Shown piece after piece: positions 37,410 through 45,942 of a stretch of 64,000 nt of DNA. The stretch lies in assembly GCF_021568695.1 (NCBI RefSeq), contig NZ_JAKGTI010000001.1:1488001-1552000 (forward strand). Reading direction: 5' to 3'. Position 1 is the first letter of the stretch. Each line of letters opens with the position of its first letter. Source of the stretch: Maritalea mediterranea (GTDB lineage Bacteria > Pseudomonadota > Alphaproteobacteria > Rhizobiales > Devosiaceae). The notes beneath the pieces are model-generated. The model did not search any database, was not told the DNA's origin, and was given only the letters and a program-made list of their open reading frames with translations. The position numbers were made by a program, and so were the translations under genes.

Positions 37410-38498
37410 ATGAACGCCATCGGCAAGCGCGTCACCATTGACGATTTGGCAAAGTCGCTCGGTTTGACCAAAAGCACGGTTAGTCGAGCCCTTAATGATT
37501 ACGCCGATATTTCGGAACAAACCCGATTGCGTGTGCGCAACGCGGCCACGGCGATGAACTATCGGCCCTTGTCCCACGCCCAAGCCATCAAGACGGGGCG
37601 GGTCCGGTCGATCGGCTTGGTGTTGCAAGTGTCCGAGCATGACGGGCACCGACCCTTTTTGGCAGACTTTCTGGCCGGTATAACCGAAGCGGCGGCGGAC
37701 CATGACTGGACATTGACTTTGGCGACAGCAACCAGCGCCTCGGACGCCGTGCGATTGTTGGAAAAACTGTCTCAGGAACGCAAGGCTGACGGATTCATTC
37801 TGCCTCGAACCTATATTGATGACATTCGGATCGACGCCTTGCGGGCGGCGCAAGTGCCGTTCATTCTCTATGGGCGCACCGCCAATATTGCCGATTGCGC
37901 CTGGTATGACATTGCCGGTGAAGTCGCGATGGAACAGGCGGTTGCCACATTGCACAAGCTTGGCCATTCGCGCATCGGTTTCATACCTGGGGGTGAGGGA
38001 TATAACTACACCAAATTGCGTCGAGACGGCTATATCAATGGATTGGAACAAAACAAGTTAGCGCTCGACGATCAGTTGATTGCCGACAATGCGGTGAATA
38101 AACAGCAAGGCTATGCTGCCACGCGGGAATTGTTGGCGCAGCCCAATCCACCGACAGCCATTATCTGTTCTGTTGATCACGCCGCACTTGGCGCTTATGG
38201 CGCCATTCGAAGCCTCGGCCTTCGTGTGGGGCAAGATGTGTCGATTATTTCTTATGATGGCATACCGGAGGGCGCAGTGCTCTCGCCAGAGCTTTCTACC
38301 TACGCCGTGGACAACAAACAAGCCGGCGCGCGACTTGCCGAGTTGCTGATCCGGCGCGTGCGCGGCGAGCCGCCGCAGCAACTGCGCGAAATTGGCCAAG
38401 CCCGTTTTTTGGACCGTGGTTCACACGGTCCGCTAACGCTGTCATCCGATCAATTGGCAGCAAAAATTGAACTCAAGTCAGATCATCGGGAGGAATAA
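37410..38498 (+). CDS. LacI family transcriptional repressor of the glycosylglycerate operon
   Basis: A 362-residue regulator. The N-terminal helix-turn-helix VTIDDLAKSLGLTKSTVSRAL (about residues 8-28) is followed by the hinge region YRPLSHAQAIKTGR and a periplasmic-binding-protein-like sensor domain (about 62-350). ATG 37410 is preceded by GGAGGAGG and gives the standard LacI N-terminus. The gene is first in the cluster; the solute-binding protein gene begins 1 base after its stop. An operator palindrome precedes it. The effector is likely the transported glycoside or a product of it, but this is inference. Confidence 0.92.
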   Translation: MNAIGKRVTIDDLAKSLGLTKSTVSRALNDYADISEQTRLRVRNAATAMNYRPLSHAQAIKTGRVRSIGLVLQVSEHDGHRPFLADFLAGITEAAADHDWTLTLATATSASDAVRLLEKLSQERKADGFILPRTYIDDIRIDALRAAQVPFILYGRTANIADCAWYDIAGEVAMEQAVATLHKLGHSRIGFIPGGEGYNYTKLRRDGYINGLEQNKLALDDQLIADNAVNKQQGYAATRELLAQPNPPTAIICSVDHAALGAYGAIRSLGLRVGQDVSIISYDGIPEGAVLSPELSTYAVDNKQAGARLAELLIRRVRGEPPQQLREIGQARFLDRGSHGPLTLSSDQLAAKIELKSDHREE

Positions 38499-38499
38499 G

Positions 38500-39846
38500 A
38501 TGACGAAAAGACTAAATCTGATGACCGGTGTCGCGCTTGCGACATTGCTGTCATGCAGCACTGCATTTGCAGATTCATTGCGCTTCTGGACCACGGAGGA
38601 ACAGCCGGAGCGTTTGGCCAAACAAGAACAAATGGCTGCTCAATTCACTGAGGCTACAGGCACCGAAGTAGAGGTGATCCCCGTCTCTGAAAACGATCTC
38701 GGTACCCGCGCCACCGCGGCCTTCGCGGCGGGAGATTTGCCAGATGTGATTTATCACACGCTGCAATATGCGCTGCCCTGGGCCGAAGCTGGCATTTTGG
38801 ACACGGATGCCGCCACCGAAGTAATTGAAGCACTGGGCGTTGATACATTCGCTGCGGGCCCACTGGAAATGGCCGCCTTCGAAGACGGGACAGCATCTGT
38901 ACCCGTTGATGGTTGGACGCAAATGATTGTCTATCGCAAAGACTTGTTCGAACAACATGGCCTTGAGGCGCCCACCAGCTATGCGAATGTGCGCGCCGCG
39001 CTTGAAAAGCTACACAATCCGCCAGAAATGTTCGGATTTGTCGCCGCCACTAAGGTCGATGAAAACTTCATGTCACAAGTGCTCGAACATGTGTTCCTGG
39101 CCAATGGCGTCTCGCCGGTTTCCGCAGATGGTTTCTCCCCACTGGATGAAACCAAGACTATCGAAGTGCTTGAATTCTATAAAGATATCGTAGAAGCGTC
39201 GCCACCGGGCGATCTCTATTGGAAACAGTCCCGCGAACTCTATTTTTCCGGCGATGCGGCGATGATTATTTGGTCACCCTTTATCCTCGATGAGTTGGCC
39301 GGTCTGCGCGATAGTGCCCCCCCAACCATCAATGATGACCCCACATCGCCTGAACTGGCGTCAAAAACCGGCATTGTCACCAATTTTGCCGGTCCATCAA
39401 ACCCGGATGGTGCTGCTTGGGCAGATATTCGCTATTTCGGCATCACCGCTGATGCAGACACAGATGCCGCCATGGAATTTGTCAAATATTCAATGGATCA
39501 GGGATACACCCAGACCCTGTCTATTGCTCCAGAAGGTAAGTTCCCTGTTCGGCGGGGCGATGAAGAAAATCCAACCGCCTTTGTTGATGCCTGGTCAGAA
39601 CTGCCAGTGGGTGTTGATCGCAAGGCGCCATTGGGTGAGCTTTATGATCAGGAAATGATTGATCGTATTGTCGGCGGTTTGGATGTGGCGCAGCGCTGGG
39701 GCGTAAAAGAAGGGCAACTTGCTCTGGCCTCCAAAATCATCAACTCTCAGGTGATCAACCGCGTGGTCCGGCAATATCTGGATGGTGAGATCGAGGCTGC
39801 TCAAGCCGTTCAATCCATGAATGATGAACTGTCAGACATCGAGTAA
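38500..39846 (+). CDS. ABC transporter solute-binding protein (carbohydrate type, family 1)
   Basis: A 448-residue periplasmic receptor. A Sec signal peptide (MTKRLNLMTGVALATLLSCSTAFA, cleavage near residue 24) precedes a family 1 binding-protein fold: SLRFWTTEEQPERL, EVIPVSENDLGTRATAAFAAGDLPDVIYH and later FSGDAAMIIWSPFILDEL. Such proteins capture oligosaccharides or glycosides and deliver them to MalFG-like permeases. ATG 38500 has GGAGG 6 bases upstream. A stem-loop follows the stop, which would fit the higher expression usually needed for the binding protein. Confidence 0.92.
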   Translation: MTKRLNLMTGVALATLLSCSTAFADSLRFWTTEEQPERLAKQEQMAAQFTEATGTEVEVIPVSENDLGTRATAAFAAGDLPDVIYHTLQYALPWAEAGILDTDAATEVIEALGVDTFAAGPLEMAAFEDGTASVPVDGWTQMIVYRKDLFEQHGLEAPTSYANVRAALEKLHNPPEMFGFVAATKVDENFMSQVLEHVFLANGVSPVSADGFSPLDETKTIEVLEFYKDIVEASPPGDLYWKQSRELYFSGDAAMIIWSPFILDELAGLRDSAPPTINDDPTSPELASKTGIVTNFAGPSNPDGAAWADIRYFGITADADTDAAMEFVKYSMDQGYTQTLSIAPEGKFPVRRGDEENPTAFVDAWSELPVGVDRKAPLGELYDQEMIDRIVGGLDVAQRWGVKEGQLALASKIINSQVINRVVRQYLDGEIEAAQAVQSMNDELSDIE

Positions 39847-39858
39847 CTTACTTTAAAC

Positions 39859-39884
39859 GGTGTCGGCGCTTTTGCGCCGGCACC
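39859..39884 (+). other. Stem-loop after the binding-protein gene
   Basis: GGTGTCGGCGC and GCGCCGGCACC form an 11-bp stem (one G-U pair) with a TTTT loop, 13 bases after the stop. No T-tract follows. Comparable hairpins after malE-type genes stabilise upstream mRNA, so the binding protein is made in excess over the permeases. Confidence 0.7.
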
Positions 39885-39903
39885 TCTCTAAAGACAAAAC
39901 ATC

Positions 39904-41139
39904 ATGCCCGAACATTCAACTCAGCCCATCACCAAAACCCCGCTTGCGCGACGCGAAGAGCGTCTGGCCTGGGGGCTTTTGGCACCGACATTGACCAGTG
40001 TGGCCCTGGTGGTCCTTTTGCCGCTGCTGGCGATCTTTTGGATTAGCTTCAAACCGATAAGTTTGGCCGACTTGCGTCCACCTGCGCCCATCGTCAAAGA
40101 GTCGCTCCGGGGCGCAGAAGACAAGCTGCGTATTGAATATCGTGTGCGCAACTCTAGTCGCACTAAGCCGATTTTTGACGTGACGCTCACCGATCAATTG
40201 CCCGATCTGGTCACCCTCACCGAGGCGGTGCCCGAACTCTGCACCGTCAACGGGGCGCAGCTCACTTGTAAGTTTGAGCGGCTTGAGCCTGGCTACAATG
40301 AAAAATTTGCGCTGCCGGTGCAGGCCGACGATGAGGATGCGGCAGAAGAAACCGTTGAAGGCTCGGAACCATCGGTCACCGGCACCGCGGACAATATCCT
40401 CACCAACTTCCAATTCACCTTGGAGAATTTCGCCCGTATCTTTGACGCGGATGAATTTTGGGCGGTGATAGGGGTTACCCTGTTCTATACGTTTTTCGGC
40501 ACGGTAGGGGCCATCGTCGTCGGACTGTTCGCCGCCATGCTGCTCAATAAGTCATTCCGGGGGCAGGGGATTTTGCGCGGGCTCTATTTGTTCCCCTACG
40601 TCGCACCGGTCATTGCCGTCGCCTTTTCTTGGTTGATCCTTTTTGACCCCTTTTCCGGCTCCGCTAATGCGCTGCTGGTGCAAATGGGTGTGACCGATCA
40701 GGCCATCAACTTTTTTGGTGAGCGCCCGTTGGCGCTGATCATGGTCACCGTGTTTGAGATCTGGCGCTATTTCCCGCTGTCCTTTTTGTTCATTCTGGCG
40801 CGCATGCAATCCATTGACGTGGAAATGTATGAGGCGGCCGACATGGACGGGGCCAGCCCGTTTCAAAAATTCTGGTATCTCAGTCTCCCGCAACTTGTCG
40901 GTATCCTGTCTGTACTGTTCCTGCTGCGATTTATTTGGACGTTCAATAAGTTTGACGACATCTTCCTGCTTACCGGCGGCAATGCGGGCACGCGTACCCT
41001 CACGGTCAGCGTCTATGAACAAGCCTTTGCCGTCTCCAATATCGGGGCAGGGGCCGCTGTAGCTGTGGTGATCTTTTTATGCCTCGTCACCTTCTCGCTG
41101 CTGTTTTTCCGCTTTATTTCTCAGGAGGAAGGTCTGTGA
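39904..41139 (+). CDS. ABC transporter permease, MalF-like, with extra periplasmic domain
   Basis: A 411-residue permease. The first membrane span (about residues 23-48) is followed by an unusual periplasmic insert (about 62-160) that looks like a beta-sandwich of the conserved-repeat/DUF11 type (KLRIEYRVRNSS, FDVTLTDQLPD, CTVNGAQLTC, EPGYNEKF), with two cysteines (113 and 122) able to form a disulfide. Five further spans carry the EAA loop YEAADMDGASPFQKFWYLSLPQL, which docks onto the ATPase. It pairs with the MalG-like gene that overlaps its stop. Confidence 0.9.
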   Translation: MPEHSTQPITKTPLARREERLAWGLLAPTLTSVALVVLLPLLAIFWISFKPISLADLRPPAPIVKESLRGAEDKLRIEYRVRNSSRTKPIFDVTLTDQLPDLVTLTEAVPELCTVNGAQLTCKFERLEPGYNEKFALPVQADDEDAAEETVEGSEPSVTGTADNILTNFQFTLENFARIFDADEFWAVIGVTLFYTFFGTVGAIVVGLFAAMLLNKSFRGQGILRGLYLFPYVAPVIAVAFSWLILFDPFSGSANALLVQMGVTDQAINFFGERPLALIMVTVFEIWRYFPLSFLFILARMQSIDVEMYEAADMDGASPFQKFWYLSLPQLVGILSVLFLLRFIWTFNKFDDIFLLTGGNAGTRTLTVSVYEQAFAVSNIGAGAAVAVVIFLCLVTFSLLFFRFISQEEGL

Positions 41140-42341
41140 TCAAGCTACGCACAAAAGTATTGACGTCGATTGCGGTCGGCATCATCTGGACCTTTGTCGC
41201 CGCCGTCGTCACCTCATTCACCATGAGCTTTGCCACCGGCCTGCCATATCGGCCAGATCCCCTATGGATCGTCCTCTGGGGTGCCCTTGGTGGCGTGATC
41301 ATGGGCCATGGCCGCATCATTCTGACGGGTGCCCTGTTGGTGGTGGCGCTTGCCGGCATGCTCAATCTGGGCATTGTCGCTGCAGATGATCCCACGGCTA
41401 TGTTCGCAAATATCTTCACCCATGTGCTGGCTGCGCTGGCGGCGGTCGGGGGCACACATATCATCACTAAGGTGGCGCCCAATGGCCCGCTCAATCGCCA
41501 TGAATTTGAAGAAGTGGTGCTGCGCTTGCTCACCGCCTTCGGCTATGTGTTTTTCACTGCCATCGTGGTGATCCCGTTTTATGTCATGGTGATGACAAGC
41601 TTTAAGAATCAGTCAGAACTCGTTCAAAATCCATTGGATTTTTCGTTGGATTTGTCGAAGGGCTGGGATTTGTTCCGCTCCTATGTCGAACTGTTCATGC
41701 ATTTCGACTTTGGCATCTATCTGCTAAATTCGTTGGGCATTTCGGTGCTCACGGTTTTGATCACCTTGCTGTTTTCCATCCCTGGTGCTTATGCGGTGGC
41801 GCGGCTGCGCTTCACCGGGCGCGCAGCATTCTCTCGATCAATCTTGCTCATTTACATGGTGCCGATGATCGTCTTGGCGCTGCCCATCTATATCGCCTTC
41901 TCGCTCACGGGCCTCCGCAATTCCTTACTGGGCATTGTCCTGATCTATCCGGTCACCACCATTCCCGTTGCGCTTTATATGCTGCAGGGCTATTTCCGCG
42001 GCCTTCCAAGTGAGGTGGAGGAGGCGGGGTTGATGGATGGGCTGTCTCGGCTCGGGGTGATCTGGAAAATCACGCTGCCTCTGTCACTGCCCGCATTGGC
42101 GTCTGTCTCGCTCTATGTGTTCATGATCGCCTGGAATGAGTTCTTGCTCGCCTTTATGTTGCTGGACGATCCTCAAAAATTCACACTGACGCGCGGCATT
42201 GCCAGCCTCAATTCATCAGAAATTCCCCGCCAGCATCTCATGGCTGGTGCCGTGATTGCAACGGTACCCATCATGGCGCTGTTCCTGGGGCTCGAAAGAT
42301 TTATGACCAAAGGCCTCACGGCAGGCTCAGTCAAAGGGTAA
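41136..42341 (+). CDS. ABC transporter permease, MalG-like
   Basis: A 401-residue permease. The start is GTG 41136 with AGGAGGAAGG upstream; it overlaps the previous stop as GTGA, so translation is coupled. About 140 N-terminal residues form extra membrane helices not found in ordinary MalG (about 280-300 residues), with IVLWGALGGVIMGHGRIILTG as one example. The rest is standard, with the EAA loop EVEEAGLMDGLSRLGVIWKITLPLSLP and the C-terminal PRQHLMAGAVIATVPIMALFL. It forms the membrane channel with the MalF-like subunit. Confidence 0.9.
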   Translation: MIKLRTKVLTSIAVGIIWTFVAAVVTSFTMSFATGLPYRPDPLWIVLWGALGGVIMGHGRIILTGALLVVALAGMLNLGIVAADDPTAMFANIFTHVLAALAAVGGTHIITKVAPNGPLNRHEFEEVVLRLLTAFGYVFFTAIVVIPFYVMVMTSFKNQSELVQNPLDFSLDLSKGWDLFRSYVELFMHFDFGIYLLNSLGISVLTVLITLLFSIPGAYAVARLRFTGRAAFSRSILLIYMVPMIVLALPIYIAFSLTGLRNSLLGIVLIYPVTTIPVALYMLQGYFRGLPSEVEEAGLMDGLSRLGVIWKITLPLSLPALASVSLYVFMIAWNEFLLAFMLLDDPQKFTLTRGIASLNSSEIPRQHLMAGAVIATVPIMALFLGLERFMTKGLTAGSVKG

Positions 42342-42344
42342 AAC

Positions 42345-43610
42345 ATGACCACAACAAAAGACTTGGACAAACAAGCACGCGATATATTGAAACAAAATGA
42401 CCGGGGCGGATATACCATTCCAACGAAAGGGCTTTATCCCTATCAATGGAATTGGGACAGTGCTTTTGCGGCCCTTGGCTTCGCCCAATTTGATATTGAG
42501 CGCGCCTGGCAGGAACTGGAAACCCTGTTCACCGCCCAATGGGATGATGGCATGGTGCCGCATATCGTGTTTCATCAATCGGATCCGGGCTATTTCCCCG
42601 GCCCGGATATCTGGGGCGGCACCGGTCCGGTACCATCTTCGGGGATAACACAGCCGCCAATCGCGGCCACTATGGCGCACTTGATCTATCAACTGGACCC
42701 GCAAAAGGGAGAGCCGCACATGCGGGCGCTCTACCCAAAGCTGCGAGCCTGGCACGATTGGTTTATGCAATGGCGGCTGGATCAAGGCGCGGTCTACATC
42801 ACCCATCCTTGGGAGGCCGGACGCGACAACACCCCTGAATGGGACGCGCCGATGGAGCGAATTGACCCCGCCAATGTAGGCGAATATGAACGCCGCGACA
42901 CTCAACATGTCGACGGCTCCATGCGCCCCACCAAGTTCGACTATGATCGGTATATCTGGCTGGTGCAGATGGGCAAACGCCTCAATTGGAATCAACCACA
43001 ATTGCGGGTCGAAAACCCTTTTCAGGTGGCGGACCCAACCATGACCTTCACCCTGTTGCGCGCGCAACGCGACCTGTTGGCTCTGGGAGAGGCATTAGGG
43101 CTTAACATCAATGGGCTAGCCGATGATATCTTACGCCTCGAGAGTGGAGCGCAAAGTCTTTGGAATCCAGAGCTGCAAAGCTTTGATGCGCGAGATGTGC
43201 GCACGGGTGAATGGGCAAATTGTGTCTCCAATGCTTCCTTTTTGTGTTGGTATGCGGGCATAGATTCGCCAGAGCAGTCGGCACAATTGGAGCGGGTGTT
43301 GAGCCAAGTGAAATATGGGGTACCCAGCCATGATCCCGCGAGCCCAAAATTTGATGGCCGGCGCTACTGGCGCGGGCCCACTTGGGCGATCATGAACCAG
43401 TTGATCGGGCTGGGGCTGGAGGAAATGAACCACCCGCTCGCCGAAAAACTGCGCGCGACAACACGCGACCTGATCGCGGCGCACGGCTTTGCCGAATATT
43501 TTGACCCCACCGATGGCAGCCCCGCCGGGGGCAAGGCCTTCACGTGGACAGCGGCGGTATGGCTAAGCTGGGCCAACAAAGCCGAGGGAGGAAACAATGG
43601 GCGCGATTGA
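42345..43610 (+). CDS. GH63-type glycoside hydrolase, probable glucosylglycerate/mannosylglycerate hydrolase
   Basis: A 421-residue cytoplasmic (no signal) alpha-toroid enzyme. It carries YPYQWNWDSAF (residues 31-41), a W-x-W-D signature of the GH63 mannosylglycerate/glucosylglycerate hydrolase group; HPWEAGRDNTPEWDAP (154-169), where Asp161 is the likely catalytic acid; and AEYFDPTDG with Glu384 as likely base, followed by FTWTAAVWL. The product glycerate would be used by the glycerate kinase encoded two genes on. The preference for glucosyl- over mannosyl-glycerate cannot be read from the sequence; another alpha-glycoside is possible. It lies 3 bases after the permease gene. Confidence 0.83.
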   Translation: MTTTKDLDKQARDILKQNDRGGYTIPTKGLYPYQWNWDSAFAALGFAQFDIERAWQELETLFTAQWDDGMVPHIVFHQSDPGYFPGPDIWGGTGPVPSSGITQPPIAATMAHLIYQLDPQKGEPHMRALYPKLRAWHDWFMQWRLDQGAVYITHPWEAGRDNTPEWDAPMERIDPANVGEYERRDTQHVDGSMRPTKFDYDRYIWLVQMGKRLNWNQPQLRVENPFQVADPTMTFTLLRAQRDLLALGEALGLNINGLADDILRLESGAQSLWNPELQSFDARDVRTGEWANCVSNASFLCWYAGIDSPEQSAQLERVLSQVKYGVPSHDPASPKFDGRRYWRGPTWAIMNQLIGLGLEEMNHPLAEKLRATTRDLIAAHGFAEYFDPTDGSPAGGKAFTWTAAVWLSWANKAEGGNNGRD

Positions 43611-44646
43611 GCTGAAGTCAGTTGAAAAATGGTATGGTGCCGCACAGGTGATCAAGGGGATTGATCTCGCGATCAATGAAGGCGAGTTCATTGTATTTGT
43701 CGGACCGTCGGGCTGTGGCAAGTCCACCCTGTTGCGCATGATTGGCGGGCTGGAAGATATTTCGCGCGGCAGTCTTGAAATTAATGGTAAGGATGTCACT
43801 GCCCAAGCCCCTGCGAAACGCGGACTTTCAATGGTGTTCCAAAGCTATGCGCTTTATCCCCACATGTCTGTGCGTGGCAATATGGGATTTGGGTTAAAAA
43901 CCGCTGGTGCATCAAAAAAGGAAATCGCTGATAAGGTGAATGCCGCAGCGGCCACATTGAAACTCGAAGATTATCTCGATCGCCGCCCCAAAGATCTGTC
44001 GGGCGGCCAGCGCCAACGTGTGGCCATTGGTCGTTCCATTGTTCGCGATCCCACAGCCTTTCTGTTTGATGAGCCGCTTTCAAATCTTGACGCAGCATTG
44101 CGGGTGGAAATGCGGCACGAAATCGCCAAACTGCATCAGGCGTTAAAATCCACCATGATCTATGTGACACACGATCAGGTAGAGGCCATGACTTTAGCTG
44201 ACCGGATCGTGGTGCTTGAGTTTGGGCAGATTGCGCAAGTGGGCACGCCGCGCGAGCTTTATGAGAAGCCGGCCAACATTTTTGTCGCCCAGTTTATCGG
44301 CAGTCCAAAAATGAACTTGATGGATTGCCAGACGGGTGAGGGAAGCTATGCGCTGGCAGGTGGGCGCGGCGACACATACAATTTGTCCGCGCCGGCCACC
44401 AAACTGGGGATTCGGCCAGAGCATATCGATATTGTTGCGGCTGGTGAGGGCCAATGCGATGGTGTTGTCGATCTGATTGAATATCTGGGCTCTGACAGCT
44501 TTGTTTTTGTCGATTGTGGCCAATTGGGCAAGATCAATGTGCGCTGTGTTGGCGGTACGGATTGCCGTCTCGGCGAAAAGGTCGGGTTGCGCTTTACGCC
44601 AGACCGGCTAAGCTTTTTTGACGAGCATGGTGTGCGCGTCGCCTGA
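43597..44646 (+). CDS. ABC transporter ATP-binding protein, MalK/UgpC type
   Basis: A 349-residue ATPase subunit. Walker A GPSGCGKST (about residues 36-44), Q-loop VFQSYALYPHM, signature LSGGQRQR, Walker B AFLFDEP and switch His in YVTHDQVEA are intact. A TOBE/OB region follows from about residue 235 (FIGSPKMNL, LGIRPEHIDI). It overlaps the hydrolase gene by 14 bases, so transport and hydrolysis are made together. Unlike the orphan ATPase at 1165-2286, this one has its permeases and binding protein in the same operon. Confidence 0.94.
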   Translation: MGAIELKSVEKWYGAAQVIKGIDLAINEGEFIVFVGPSGCGKSTLLRMIGGLEDISRGSLEINGKDVTAQAPAKRGLSMVFQSYALYPHMSVRGNMGFGLKTAGASKKEIADKVNAAAATLKLEDYLDRRPKDLSGGQRQRVAIGRSIVRDPTAFLFDEPLSNLDAALRVEMRHEIAKLHQALKSTMIYVTHDQVEAMTLADRIVVLEFGQIAQVGTPRELYEKPANIFVAQFIGSPKMNLMDCQTGEGSYALAGGRGDTYNLSAPATKLGIRPEHIDIVAAGEGQCDGVVDLIEYLGSDSFVFVDCGQLGKINVRCVGGTDCRLGEKVGLRFTPDRLSFFDEHGVRVA

Positions 44647-44671
44647 AACCAACTTAAAATGCTGAGCCAAC

Positions 44672-45919
44672 ATGACCATTGATCCTAAGTCATTGTTACA
44701 ACACCTGTTCGAGCGTGCCATTGCGGTGGCAGACCCGATGCAATGCATCGCCAGTCATTTGCCACCGCCGCCAAAAGGGCGGTTGGTGGTGGTTGGCGCT
44801 GGCAAGGCCAGTGCTCGTATGGCGGAGGCTGTGGAGCAGAACTATGAAACAGCCCTCGAGGGACTGGTGATCACCCGTTACGGCTATGCGCGGCCCACTG
44901 AACATATTGAGGTCGTGGAGGCGGCACACCCCGTGCCGGACCAAGCCGGTGTCAACGCAACGCGCCGCATGTTAAATTTGGTCAGCAATCTCACGCCGGA
45001 CGATATGGTCCTCGCGCTCATTTCTGGTGGCGGCTCGGCGTTGCTATGCGCGCCGATTGACGGCATGACGCTTGAGCAAAAGCAGCAGATCAATAAAAAA
45101 CTGCTGCAAAGTGGCGCCCCGATTAGCGCCATGAATGCCATACGGCAACACTTTTCAGCCGTCAAAGGTGGCAAACTGGCCGCCGCTTGTACGCCCGCAC
45201 AGGTGCATGGGTTGATTATTTCAGATGTGCCCGGCGACGACCCTGAGATCATTGCTTCAGGTCCTACGGTGCCCCCCAGCAAACCGCTATCTGACATCCA
45301 AGCGTTGGCTGCCAAATGGCATCTAGATATTGAACCTTCGTTGATTGAGCTGGCGTCGAAGACAAAGAGACCGGCGTTTGCGAACACCTCGATCCTGAAT
45401 CAAGTGGTGGCTGCACCCTCACAAAGCCTGACCGCGGCCAAGCAGGCCGCCAAGAGGCAAGGCTGCGATGTGGTTCTGCTCGGCGATGATTTAGAGGGCG
45501 AAGCGCGGTCACTTGGCAAAACCCACGCGCGAATGGTGCTTGAGCGGAGTAAAACACGACGTGCCAGTGAACCGCCACTGCTGATTTTGTCCGGCGGCGA
45601 ATGCACCGTCACCAAGTCCGGCGATGGCATTGGCGGGCCAAACGCTGAATACGCCCTAGCAGCACTGATCGCGCTTGAGGGCGCGCAAAATATTGCTCTA
45701 CTCGCCGCTGACACAGACGGCGTTGATGGCGCGGCGGAGGTGGCTGGGGCCTTTGTCCTGCCTGACAGTTGGCAGCGCGCCGGAGCGCAAAAATTGGATC
45801 CCACAGCCTATTTGTCTCGCAATGATGCCCACAGCTTCTTTGCAGCACTCGGCGATCAACTGATCACCGGCCCAACCTTGACCAATGTCAATGATTTTCG
45901 CGCATTTCTGATTTGGTGA
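44672..45919 (+). CDS. Glycerate 2-kinase, MOFRL family
   Basis: A 415-residue kinase of the GckA/TtuD class, which converts D-glycerate and ATP to 2-phosphoglycerate. It shows VVVGAGKASARMAEAVE, ALISGGGSALLCAPI, the NAIRQHFSAVKGGKLA segment, VPGDDPEIIASGPT, and the C-terminal MOFRL domain with LILSGGECTVT, GGPNAEYAL and LAADTDGVDGAAEVAGAF. It is last in the operon, 25 bases after the ATPase gene. It supplies the logical exit of glycerate freed by the GH63 enzyme into lower glycolysis. Confidence 0.93.
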   Translation: MTIDPKSLLQHLFERAIAVADPMQCIASHLPPPPKGRLVVVGAGKASARMAEAVEQNYETALEGLVITRYGYARPTEHIEVVEAAHPVPDQAGVNATRRMLNLVSNLTPDDMVLALISGGGSALLCAPIDGMTLEQKQQINKKLLQSGAPISAMNAIRQHFSAVKGGKLAAACTPAQVHGLIISDVPGDDPEIIASGPTVPPSKPLSDIQALAAKWHLDIEPSLIELASKTKRPAFANTSILNQVVAAPSQSLTAAKQAAKRQGCDVVLLGDDLEGEARSLGKTHARMVLERSKTRRASEPPLLILSGGECTVTKSGDGIGGPNAEYALAALIALEGAQNIALLAADTDGVDGAAEVAGAFVLPDSWQRAGAQKLDPTAYLSRNDAHSFFAALGDQLITGPTLTNVNDFRAFLIW

Positions 45920-45942
45920 GTATTTCCACCGTCACACAGAAT

